64,000 nt of DNA from Paraconiothyrium sp. Pb-2020 (Eukaryota; Ascomycota; Dothideomycetes; Pleosporales; Didymosphaeriaceae). The notes beneath the pieces were generated by a model that saw only the letters and a program-made list of their open reading frames with translations, had not been told where the DNA came from and ran no database searches. The stretch covers positions 2,575,768 to 2,639,767 of the forward strand of contig JAJUBI010000007.1 in NCBI GenBank assembly GCA_022419385.1, read 5' to 3'. Numbering within the stretch: the first letter of the stretch is position 1; every line of letters starts with the position of its first letter. This document shows positions 46,762 to 57,783 of this stretch, piece after piece. The position numbers and the translations under genes are program-made.

Positions 46762-49700
46762 ATGGCTGCATCTCCGTCGCACCATCCGCCTGCTGAGCCC
46801 ACTGCAGCGCCCGATGTCGAAGCAAACGACTTTGCTGCTCCCTCATCAGCCACAGGCGAAAATCCATGGTCGTCGCCACCCGAGAGTACTCAGAAGCAGA
46901 GGAGTTTCCTCCCCGCCGCCGCCGGTCAACACCGCAATAACTCCTTCCGAGGGGATGGCAACCCCAGCCCTACGCCACTGATCGCGTATTCCCAATCCGC
47001 AGGTGGGTTGCCATGCTGCTGCATCTATCAATGTAAACGCTCGCTGACCCTCGTACAGTGTTGTGTCTGTCGATCCTAGCCCACGCCCACTCAGCACGCG
47101 CAAAAACTGGCAAACCGATTACTTCCACCAGTAATCCCGACCCTCTGAAGGGCGCGTCCCAACCGATGCACGCCGACAATCGCAGGGCTCAACCGCATCG
47201 CAGACATCGACATCGCAGCCCTCTCAGCGAGCCCCTCCACAGCAGCAAGCCACTTCTAGACAGACATCTGCGAACAGAGGGGCTGGGTCTGCAAGTCGGA
47301 AAGACGTCACGGAACGTGCCACTCACGTTACCTTCACAGTTGTTCCATGATTACGGCTCGAGTAGCTATACTGACAGCGTCACACGGCAATGCCAGTCGC
47401 TCCCCGTCACTGAAGCCTGAACAGCCTCCCTCCACTGAAGGAGCTTCGATCAAGAGTGTTGCCAGCAGCTTGGGAGACATCGGCGGCCTTTCACACACCG
47501 CTTCAAACATGTTGTCACATAAGGTGGCCATGCAGTCATAACAGGTCGGGACGGCGATACACTACAGCGTTGCGAAGACGAGCCAATACACATTCCCGGC
47601 GCCGTTCAAGGCTTCGGACTTCTTATAGCACTGCAGGAAGACCCGGCGGAAGTGGGAGTCTTCCCGTGCGCATAGTCAGCGAGAACGCTAAGCGGATTCT
47701 TGGGCGCTCACCAAGGGAGCTCTTCGCATTGGAAAGTTTTACTGACATCTTCTCTGAAGAGCAAGCAGATAACCTTCTGGATCACATCGACTTTATTAAG
47801 GAAGAGGACGCGGATGTGCAGACCAACGGGCCTGAGGTCTTTACCTTGTCCATCAAGACGCCGAATGCTAGACGTTCGCGTAAACTATGGTGTGCAATAC
47901 ACGTCAACGACTCAAATCCCGGCCTGATCATCTGTGAATTTGAGCTCGAAGATGACGACATCTATCCCTTGGTACCTTCGAACGAAATGACCCCTGAGCC
48001 TCCAGAGGATACGCTGCAGGGCAAGCCCACCGCCCAAGAATATCAAGAGAGCACTGAGATTGGCAGTCGACCCTTGAGAGTACTAAGAAGTGCTCGAAAG
48101 CGCAAGGGAGAGGCAGCGGCTATGGAGGTTTTCAATATCATGTCGCAAGTCCAGGAACAGCTGGCTGCCGCTCCCGACCTGGAGAAGTTCCTCAAGGTGT
48201 TAGTCGGCGTAGTCAAAGAGCTGACAGGGTTTCATCGCGTTATGATCTATCAGTTCGATCAGTCATTCAACGGCCGCGTCGTGACCGAGCTCGTGGACCC
48301 CCGCGCTACGAAGGATCTATACAAGGGCCTCAGTTTCCCAGCATCCGACATTCCAAAACAGGCTAGAGAGTTGTACAAGATTAACAAGGTTCGCATGCTC
48401 TATGATCGCGACCTTGAAACGGCACGGCTTGTGTGTCGTAGCCCAGAGGACCTGGAGACCCCTCTCGATCTGACTCATTCTTATCTTCGCGCAATGTCGC
48501 CAATCCACCTCAAATACCTCGCCAATATGGCAGTCCGGTCTTCCATGTCCATATCCATCAACGCTTTCGGTGAGCTTTGGGGGCTCATAGCGTGCCATTC
48601 GTATGGTTCGCGAGGCATGCGTGTTTCGTTTCCGATTCGAAAAATGTGTCGCCTTGTGGGTGATTCAGCATCACGCAACATCGAGCGGCTTTCGTACGCA
48701 TCACGACTGCAAGCCAGAAAGCTCATCAACACTGTGCCCACGCAACACAATCCTTCTGGCTATATCATTGCTTCCTCAGATGACCTGTTAAAGCTGTTCA
48801 ATGCGGATTTTGGATTATTGTCTATTAGAGATGAAACCAAGATCTTGGGTCAGTTGGAGAATTCACAGGAAGCCTTGGCGTTACTGGAATATCTTCGCAT
48901 GCGGAAGATAACGGCTGTCCAGACATCGACCGATGTTAGCCAAGATTTTCCAGATCTTCGCTATCCTCCAGGTTTCCAGATTATTGCAGGAATGTTGGTC
49001 GTGCCTCTATCTGTGGGCGGCAATGACTTCATTGTCTTCTTCAGAAAGGGTCAGCTCAAGGAAGTCAAATGGGCCGGCAATCCATACGAAAAATTCATCA
49101 AAGCGGGCACAGAAGGGTATCTGGAACCGCGTAAGAGTTTCAAGATGTGGTCAGAGACCGTGGTCGGCAAATCTCGAGAATGGACAGAGGAAGAGGTGGA
49201 AACCGCTGCAGTGTTGTGTCTCGTATATGGAAAATTCATCGAAGTTTGGCGGCAGAAAGAGGCTGCCCTGCAAAGCAGTCAGTTGACAAGACTACTACTA
49301 GCAAACTCTGCGCATGAAGTACGGACGCCCTTGAACGCAATCATCAATTACCTTGAGATTGCTCTAGAAGGTTCATTAGACCAAGAAACGAGAGAAAATC
49401 TAGCTCGATCACATTCTGCTTCCAAATCCTTGATCTACGTTATCAACGATTTGCTCGATCTGACGAAGACCGAGGAAGGCGGACCACTGATTAAAGGCGA
49501 GCCTTTCGACCTCAAAGCGACTTTGACCGAAGCTACAAAAATGTTCGTGGGAGATGCAAAGCGGAAGAACATCTCCTATGATGTTGTAGAGCATCCTGGG
49601 CTCCCTCAACACTGTATAGGAGACCAGCGACGAGTACGCCAGGCCATATCGAACATCACCGCAAACGCTATTCAAAATACCACGCAAGGCGGCGTGAAAG

Positions 49701-51404
49701 TGGAAATGTATGTAGCTGCAAGGCGCAGCAACACCCAGGTGGATGTGGAAGTGGCGATCACTGATTCCGGAGCTGGTATGAGCTCGAAGAAACTCGATCA
49801 ACTATTCAACGACCTGGAACAGGTCCAATCTGAACCTGCGGCAATGCTTGAAGACGCTCTTGTCCCTAGTACCGAACAGTTGCTGAAGCAGGACGAGAAG
49901 ACAACGCTTGGTCTTGGTCTTGCTGTCGTTGCGCGCATCATTAAAAATATGGAAGGTCAATTACGACTGAAATCAGAAGAAGGGAAAGGCTCGCGTTTTG
50001 TCATTCAATTTCCTTTCGAGTTGCCCGATTCTGAGCCACAAGAGCCTGCTGCTGCTGGATCATCAGAAGGGAGCATAACTCCTTTGCCTGATGCTTTATC
50101 ACCAGGCGGCGAGGACGGTGAGCGCACACTTGTCGCACCGAGTCTTTCCCGTAATGACTCCGCCGACAGCGACGCTGTAGCCAGAAAGCCGAGTGCAGAG
50201 AGTTTGAGTAGTGCCAAGAGCCTTCGAAGCTTCAAGAGCGTCTCTAGCAACAGGAGCCAACGTAGCGATGTTGACCGCCTGATTGAGGCCATACAGGAAC
50301 CACATATGGTAGGAAGACGGCCACAGGGCGAACGTAGTATGAGTTCAAAATCCATGCGACCTGATGTTCCGAAACGGAACAGCTTAGACAGTGCGATGGC
50401 CACTTCACCGCAAAGGCTTCGTTCCAGGAGCTTAGAGCATGAGAGACAGATCGTTGTTCCACCCCATCAAAGGTCCATGGATGTTCAAACACCTGGTGAA
50501 GAAATAATTAATGCCTCGGGAACATCGCTGAAGGCCGTCAAAATGCCGGACGAAGGAGGCTCTCCTATTGATCCACGTCCGAAATCCGGCATTGTTCTCG
50601 GAGAAGTGTCAGATGAACCAGAGAAAATTTCTACAAGTTCAACGGAGCTTTCTTCCGAGCGCCTGCGTGTGCTAGTAGCGGAAGACGATCCAGTCAACAG
50701 CAGGATCGTCCAGAAGCGTCTCGAAAAACTGGGACATGAAGTTTACCTTACTGTCAATGGTGAAGAATGTGCCGGCGCTTATGGCGACAAACCCCAGGAC
50801 TTTGATGTCGTCCTAATGGATATGCAGGTAAGTACGCAACCACCCATGCTAGCAGCGCGTGCTCATTAAGATTCAGATGCCTATCGTTGACGGTCTTACC
50901 TCCACGAAAACGATTAGGTCTTTCGAGAAGACCCACAAGAATATTTATTCTCCTCGTGCTGCACTCAACGGCAGGGTTCCCATTATCGCTGTCTCCGCCT
51001 CTCTGATCGAGAAGAACCGCAAAGAGTATATGAACGCAGGCTTCGATGCTTGGATTCTGAAACCGATTTCGTTTCCCCGTTTGAACGAGCTCATGGCAGC
51101 TATCGTGGATCGAAAGATCAGGGAGTCGTGTCTGTATCAACCAGGTGAATGGGAAAGAGGAGGTTGGTTTCACTTAGACCAGACCGGACCGGACGAAGCG
51201 TCAACGGTGCCCGCGGGGGAGCCACCGACTGAGAACCTTTCGAAGGGCGCCGAAGAAGCCGCCAAAAACCCGGAAGATCCAACGGCAGGTGACGAGCCGG
51301 GCCGTATCCCTGACGAACAAGATCGGCTGCTTCATGCGCAAGCAAAGCAACGGAAGGGTGTACACTTCGACGAGAATACACCGGAACACGGTGAGGGTGC
51401 TTAG
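46762..51404 (+). CDS. Fungal phytochrome, hybrid histidine kinase (5' part disrupted)
   Basis: The product is a red/far-red photoreceptor kinase of the FphA type. From about 47530 the order is: PAS with RCEDEPIHIPG (the Cys that binds biliverdin), GAF with FPASDIPKQA and the MSPIHLKYL His, PHY with the PRKSF tongue motif, HisKA with SAHEVRTPLNAI (phospho-His), HATPase with NITANAIQNT, DSGAGMS and GLGLAVV, then a receiver with LVAEDDP, VVLMDMQ (phospho-Asp) and ILKPI. The receiver is split by a 49-nt intron (50828-50876). The start MAASPSHHPPAEP (46762) and a first intron (47003-47058) fit. Between 47059 and 47645 no single frame works: there are several frame changes, a TAA (47520) just before GGHAVITGRDGDTLQ, and a CCC run (47641) one base short. 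Confidence 0.88.
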
Positions 51405-52220
51405 ATTCTCGCATGCTCATACGTTGAACGTGTGTGGAAGCGCGATGGATGTCGTCTAGCATTTCTTCACAGCACCGGCGTTCTGGACTTTTGAAACTCG
51501 ACGTACCAATTATTGACTCTAGATTTTGGCGTGATCATGTTAGCATGCTCGGCCTTATTCTCACCTGTCGCACAACACTGTAAACATATTTATGGCTCAA
51601 CGCAGCTTACGTTCACGAGAGCGCATCATTTCGGCAGCAAATGGCGTACACGCATGACCTTTGTCTTCGGGGGAAGACATCGGAGTGGTTGGTTGTTTGG
51701 TTTGGGGGGCTCTTTGAATGAGCTGGGTACTCGCGGGTTTTCAATTCTGATACTGCTCTTGATGGGCTTTTCTGACTAGTTTGAGTTTCGTGGTGGAAGC
51801 ATTGGTGTGCTGGAATAAGTACCTGTATGTGGCCTATCTCAACCCGCATACGACGGTTCGAAAGAGGGTGCGCAGTGATGGGAGGACAAGGGGGATACAA
51901 GGGAGGGGTGGACAGGAGCCGGTGGAAGGGCAAACATAAACCACAATTTCAATCTGCCTGAACGGATGCACACCAGCCTTTTTTGCATCACTATCGTGTT
52001 GATCCGATCCTGGTACAATGCCGACGGACCCGCCGATCGAGCCCGACCCTGTTGGTTGCTCTCCGAACTAGTGCCCATCAATCCCCCTGCAGCGCTATCC
52101 CGTCGCAGCGCCCCTACAGATATTGCTCCAGTGCTCTAGTTTGTGCTTGCATATATATATCCTAAACATCTGCAAAAGAACATCGATACATTATCACCAA
52201 GCGCGCTCCAGCGCGCATTC
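51405..52220. other. Phytochrome 3' region and tRNA upstream region
   Basis: No gene is seen. A TATATATA lies at about 52150, roughly 70 bp before the tRNA gene. Confidence 0.55.
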
Positions 52221-52306
52221 CTCCGCTTGGTGTAGTTGGTTTATCACGTTCGACTGTAATATCTGTTGTAATCGAAAGGTCCCTAGTTCGATTCTGGGAG
52301 CGGAGA
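52221..52306 (+). tRNA. tRNA-Tyr (anticodon GTA) with 11-nt intron
   Basis: The cloverleaf is complete. The acceptor stem CTCCGCT pairs perfectly with AGCGGAG, giving C1-G72, the identity pair of eukaryotic tRNA-Tyr. The D-arm is GTG/CAC around TAGTTGGTTTAT, the anticodon stem is TTCGA/TCGAA, and the T-arm is CCTAG-TTCGATT-CTGGG. The anticodon loop is C-T-GTA-A with an 11-nt intron (TATCTGTTGTA) after position 37, the standard place. The discriminator is A. A and B boxes of the Pol III promoter are present. It supplies cytosolic tyrosine tRNA; the tRNA splicing endonuclease must remove the intron. Confidence 0.94.
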
Positions 52307-52323
52307 AAATCGTGATTCGATTC

Positions 52324-52328
52324 TTTTT
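52324..52328 (+). terminator. Pol III terminator of tRNA-Tyr
   Basis: A run of five T on the coding strand (within TTCTTTTTGA) lies 18 nt past the tRNA end, the normal RNA polymerase III stop. Confidence 0.85.
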
Positions 52329-52770
52329 GATATTTAAAAAAAAAACCCGTGTTAGTTTTAAGATGCGACAGCAAGCATGCGTTGTTAGAAAACTGTCAGA
52401 ACACTTTTTGATTCTCGATGTATGTGCATGCTCAAAGTATGTAGGTATAGTACTATAATCGCGATTATTGGTTCAATTTCAAGCTGTATCGCAAAGCCCA
52501 TTTTGCACCATCGTGTCACTCTGGGCATCGCAAGGTCCAAACACTGATGTGACTATTGTGGTGGGTGCTCGTTGTAGGGACAGTGTAATTAGCGACTGCT
52601 CCTAACAAGCGTGACGCTAACCAAGAAAATTTAGCCGATGCGGGGATAACAATCAAACATCGAAGTACCTCCTCCGGCTTCGACGCTCGCTCACCATCCC
52701 CGGCTCTCTTTACATTCACGGGCAGATTCCGCAATCACCGAAAACACTTCACCCCCGCACCTGTTCCGCA
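52329..52770. other. Promoter region of the 2EXR gene
   Basis: AT-rich start with a 10-A run (52337-52346), then a CT-rich leader just before the ATG. No gene. Confidence 0.55.
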
Positions 52771-54093
52771 ATGGCAGGGCAGCAAGTGGGGTGCTTTCGA
52801 CTCCTAGATCTTCCTGGGGAAATTAGGAACAAAATTTATCGGGAAATCCTATGTTGCTTCGATCCACCGGCACCGCATTTATCGGAAGGTGGGAACGAAT
52901 GCCTAATGGTAGTCGATGCTTCTCACTCCACCGACACATCCGTGCTGCGTACGTGTCGGCAAGTCCATCGCGAGGCTTACGATGTTATGGTAAAGACCAA
53001 CCAGTTTATCAAGGTTTCGAGCGTTGACATTGACCTCGGACGCTTGATTTTGGGCTCGAGGCTGCCCATTGTCACCATGGATCGTGCAATTACAGAGGAG
53101 TTTCAAGGTTGTGTCATGAGTGTTGATTTGAGCGCGCTGCCTGGAGGAGCTTGGGTAGATGTGCCCTGGGAAGGGGATGGAAACTGGGAAGACCATTTCG
53201 ATGCAGAAACTTTCAGACGACCCGCTGGAACAGGGCCACGATTCAAGTTCTTGATCTTGTGGCGCGATTGGAGTGCCTTTTGCCAGATGCTCAACCTGGG
53301 AGTCGCGTCTTGCAAAGGTTTCAGAACCAACGTTAAGATTGAGATTACTATGAACACCTACCCGAAGGATCTACCAGATTATAAGGCCCAAATAACAGAT
53401 TACTTCACAGTGGAAAGGCAATCACGTTTGTTGGGAGATTTTGGCAGCCTTCGTAACTTCTTTCATGTGTCCATCACCGGCACGATCGACGAGCAACTCG
53501 CTCTTTCCACTGTGCAGGCAGTTTCTCGTCGCCGTTAACCTCTCCCGAAGACGTCATCCGCGAGCTATCCGCCCGCAACGAGTCCGCCAAGGCAGCAACC
53601 AGATTCCAATCAAAGCACATGTATGAGGAACTATTCATGCTGATGCGCTGCACATGTTATTCCGTCGAATTTTCAAATCTCGTGGACGATGGCGGCTTTC
53701 CCTTCGTTGCTTCCTTCGTCGAACTCTACTTCAATATTCTCCACGAGGCATGTCAACCTATCCTGGACACAATGCGTGAAGAAGTCGACTGGGATGATAT
53801 TCATCACTTGAGTGATGTCCTGTCTGGCCATCTCCTCCTCGGTCACAGCTATTTGCAAGATTTTACCCCAAATATCTCCACCTACCGAGTGGACCCGCCC
53901 TGTATGGGAAGCTCTACTATAATGGAGCAGTCTGTAGCAGACTATTGGGGCAGGCTCTACCGCAATGTCGACTTCGTTCGGTTATGCAATACCAGAATCA
54001 GGCGCTAGATTATATTGGGGCGGCATATCAACTGAATCCAACGGATGAAGAAATCTTGGCAGAAAAAAAAGGATCACCGAGTGGAAAGGATAG
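52771..54093 (+). CDS. 2EXR/F-box-like protein with three apparent single-base deletions
   Basis: The start MAGQQVGCFRLLDLPGEI continues RNKIYREIL and later VLRTCRQVHREAYDVM, the usual N-terminal pattern of fungal 2EXR/F-box-like proteins. Conserved-looking protein continues in three further frames: SFSSPLTSPEDVIRELSA, then MQYQNQALDYIGAAYQLNP, then RITEWKG and a stop. Each step needs one added base: C after 53519 (GC), G at 53980 (GG) and A in the 8-A run 54063-54070. With three bases added the length divides by three and gives 441 residues. Function is unknown; these proteins are very numerous in fungi. Either the gene has begun to decay or the runs are miscalled. Confidence 0.75.
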
Positions 54094-55231
54094 ATCGAGT
54101 CCGTCAGGACGAGTATGATGCGAAGAGTTACTAGTAGCGTTGCGACAGAGAAGAGCCACTATAGTATGATTTTTCTGAAGGGAATCCATGAAGCACGTTT
54201 GCCAGTCCTGATACTACTAACGCCAGACGGAGATGTACCTAGCAGTATCGTAGGTTAGTTATGATATACTTGGCATTCCCCTTTTGCTTCCTATCTACAA
54301 ACAGTGGATTCGTTGACTACAACGATAGACATGCTATTCTTGGCGAGGGAAATCCTTCCACAAGCTTACACGGTAATCTACCAGACTTCACTGAGAATGC
54401 AGGCCGAACCACCAAGAGCTGGGCAGATCGTGGAGTGGGCAAAGCCATCTTCAAAGGTGTAGTCACGTCTACGAAGGAGTTGTAAATCTTGAATAAAGGA
54501 ATAAGCTGTTACATTCCGACGAATGGCCATGGGTGACAATATTTTGCTAGATGAATACGCACGAAAAGTTGGTGTATCCATGCGCTGCGGGCAGGACGTG
54601 ATCCAAACTTGATTCTGGAAAGTGGTGGATGCGCCGCAAGCCAGTGCTTGCCAAATGGGGTCAGCCGGATCAGGGTTAAAGTTGGCCGATGGTGAAAGGT
54701 TGAGCCGCATGTCAAAGGATGAGTTGGCTGACCGCAGCACCTCGTTGTTATGCTAGCTGCTTAGAGGTGGGGTTCGCCAATGCATATGCACGTATTTCGT
54801 ACCGGACGCCGTGCCGTCCCCACGGCTTTACCGGCAACCTCACACTAGAACCCGCGCCTCTATATTGCACCATGAGCTGCCCGGTACTTTGCCAGTCTGC
54901 ATGCCCGCAATATTGACTGTTGGGATGCAGCATCTAGCCTCTGCGCTTGGAGTCATCGGAAGGTGTTCGTGATCAACTGAGACACTGCACATCCTTTGCC
55001 AACGAACAACCAATTTTGTAGCACCCCGAACGTACGATCTACGCCCCGCAGCTACATTTTACCGCTCCAGCTCGCTGCCTAGTTGCCCTGCGACAAAGCC
55101 CTCTTCACACAACCAATGGCGCCAGCGCATCATACAAGAGGGCCGAGCTCCGCTGTCTCCAGATATCCCTCACTACGCTTCAATACATTTCTCTCTGGAC
55201 CCTTATTTAAGTGCTACTCTACGGCATCACA
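54094..55231. other. Intergenic region, 1.1 kb
   Basis: No intact gene. It includes the promoter of the GMC oxidase; a TATTTAA lies 29 bp before its ATG (55203). Confidence 0.5.
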
Positions 55232-57186
55232 ATGGCACAGATTTATGAGGCCCTTGCAGAAGAGATTCAAGAAGTGGACATCATTGTTGCTGGAGGTGAT
55301 TTCACATGCCTCACAACCCGCCATACACCGCTGACTCGATGCTCGCAGGCGGAACGGCCGGCTGTGTTGTTGCCGGAAGGCTCGCCGAAGCTGACCCTGG
55401 CCTGTCCATCTTGGTGATTGAACAGGGCCCTAATAACCTCGAGGTGCCCACCATCGTGCACCCAGCACTGTTTCTGAGCGCGCTTATGCCAACAAGCAAT
55501 GCCACTCTCTTTTATCAAGGAAAAAAGGAGAGTCAGCTTGGAAATAGAGAGCTCGTCGTTCCGTCTGGGGGTACTCTCGGCGGGGGCTCGTCGATCAATA
55601 TTATGATGTATTCGAGAGCCCAACGTTCCGACTTTGATGCGTGGAACGTACCCGGCTGGTCAACCGAGGATATGATACCCTATCTGAAAAAAGTACGTCG
55701 GGTAGGAACATTGCGATGAATCAAGCTAACTTGGGTTTGCCAGCTCGAAACGTATCATGGTCCAGGTCAGAGAGCTGTCCATGGATTCGAAGGTCCCATT
55801 AACGTCTCTGGCGGGACGTACCGTGCAACCAGGTCCGAGTCGGATTGGATTTTAGCTGCAAACAAAGTGGGATACCCTGAGCTTGACGATTTAGCTTCCC
55901 TCGATGCTAACAATGGTGTTCAACGCGCTTTGCGTTATATCGGGACCGACGGCACGCGGCAAGATACAGCCTATCGGTATATACATCCTAAGATCCAAAG
56001 CGGGAGGTATCCGAATTTACGTGTCGTTGTGAACTCGCAAGTAAAGCGGATTATCTTCGACGACAAGAGAGCTTTGGGGGTTGAATATAAGCCTAATCCA
56101 AAGGTCTATCCTGACGCGACCCTTCGTACTATTCGAGCCAAAAAATTGGTCGTTGTGTCCAGCGGGGCGCTGGGAACCCCATCTGTGCTCGAAAGGTCTG
56201 GATTAGGAGACCCGAAGATCCTTAAGAAGGCCGGGGTCGACGTAGTCGCAGAGCTCCCTGGCGTCGGAGAAAACTACCAAGACCACCATCTCATGGTCTA
56301 TCCATATCTATCAGCCTTATACGAAAATGAAACCCTCGATTCCCTTGTTGGCGGCCGATTGGATGTCGGTCAATTGATCAAGGACAACGCCACGATTCTT
56401 GGCTGGAACGCGATGGACACCACGTGTAAGATTCGACCAACTGACACAGAGGTTGCAGCCTTAGGACCGGATTTCCAAGCGCTGTGGGATAGTGATTATA
56501 GGAATGACCAGAATAAGCCCCTTGCGCTAGGCTCTCTGATCAATGCGTAAGTCGATGTTTGCCATATGAGAAATCATACGACTAATCGCATTAGATTCCC
56601 GGGCGATCCCTCGCTCGTTCCTGCCGGTCAATACTTTGCCATGTCTATATTCACTGGATACCCTCTCTCGCGCGGCTCCATCCACATCAGTGGACCCGAG
56701 ACTGACGATAAGCCTGACTTTACCACGGGCTTCTTCTCGGATGCCAACAGTATGGATATCAAGAAGCACGTATGGGCTTACAAGAAGCAGCGCGAGATCT
56801 TCCGCCGTATGGAGACATATCGCGGTGAACTCACGATGTTACATCCGCCATTTTCGCCCAACTCTAGCGCTGCTCTAGTGCAGCTGGATGAAAAACCACT
56901 CACGAATGTAACAGACATTGTATACACACCAGAGGATGACAAGGTAATCGAAGACTACGTGCGGGGCCACGTGGAGACAACATGGCACTCAATGGGTACT
57001 TGCAAAATGGGGCCACGCGAGGAAAATGGCGTGGTGGACCCGAAATTGAACGTCTACGGTGTTGAAGGGCTCAAGGTCGTTGATCTAAGCATTCCACCAC
57101 GCAACGTCGCTGCGAATACGATGAACACGGCGGTGGCTATCGCAGAGAAGGCGGCAGATCTGATTATCAAAGAGTTGGGCCTCTAG
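55232..57186 (+). CDS. GMC oxidoreductase, alcohol-oxidase-like, four exons
   Basis: Exons 55232-55295, 55349-55692, 55744-56546 and 56595-57186 join in phase to 600 residues. The FAD Rossmann motif IIVAGGGTAGCVVAGRL is split by intron 1. The GMC signature VVPSGGTLGGGSSINIMMYS and RAQRSDFDAW follow. The second signature is GALGTPSVLERSGLG. The catalytic pair is His in TTWHSMGTCKMG and Asn in PPRNVAANTMNTA. The GGGSSIN(I/F)xMYxRA form is that of the methanol/alcohol-oxidase branch. There is no signal peptide and the end (ELGL) is not a peroxisomal PTS1, so it is probably cytosolic. It oxidises an alcohol with oxygen; the substrate is unknown. It is convergent with the esterase, which suggests a shared catabolic step. 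Confidence 0.93.
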
Positions 57187-57783
57187 TGCAAGCCTTTAGG
57201 GTGCATGAGTATGTGTGTAACCTGACGTAGCCAATATGCCACACATTGCGTTGTGGCAACTCCTGCTTATCATTATTGTGCCGGCTTACCACTTACCACG
57301 CCGCTGCTTCGCCTGGGTGCTGACTCTTGGGTGTTGTGATTGACATACGTGCTGTGCCCCAGACACACATGAGCCTGAATATGGCCGCCACATGATCGGG
57401 GTCAGTGGCAGAGCAATCGCTCGGAGCACTCGAAAGAGGCCCACCAATCGTGAGTTCCGCTAGTTACCTTTCGGCAATCACCTCTTTCGCGTGATTATTA
57501 CTTGTATATTCAAGCATGTCGCAGCGGCGCTTTGGATTCTTTAGTGTTGGCTAGCTCCGTTCACACGCCGTCAGCTCGGTCAACTCTCGACATCGATTTC
57601 GGAGTTCGATTCATATAAAGTAGTGAAGAGAGGCGCGAAACCTAAAACATGATGTCACTCGTTACCGGTATGAAACGTCGACGGTTTGTAAAGACTGTTT
57701 GCTCTAAGGCAGTGCGAGATACAGTACGAGCCAGTCGAAACCGATGCCTCCCAGACAACTCAGCCACAATCTCCCCTTGGATC
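57187..57783. other. 3' region between convergent oxidase and esterase
   Basis: No gene; 3' ends of both transcripts. Confidence 0.6.
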
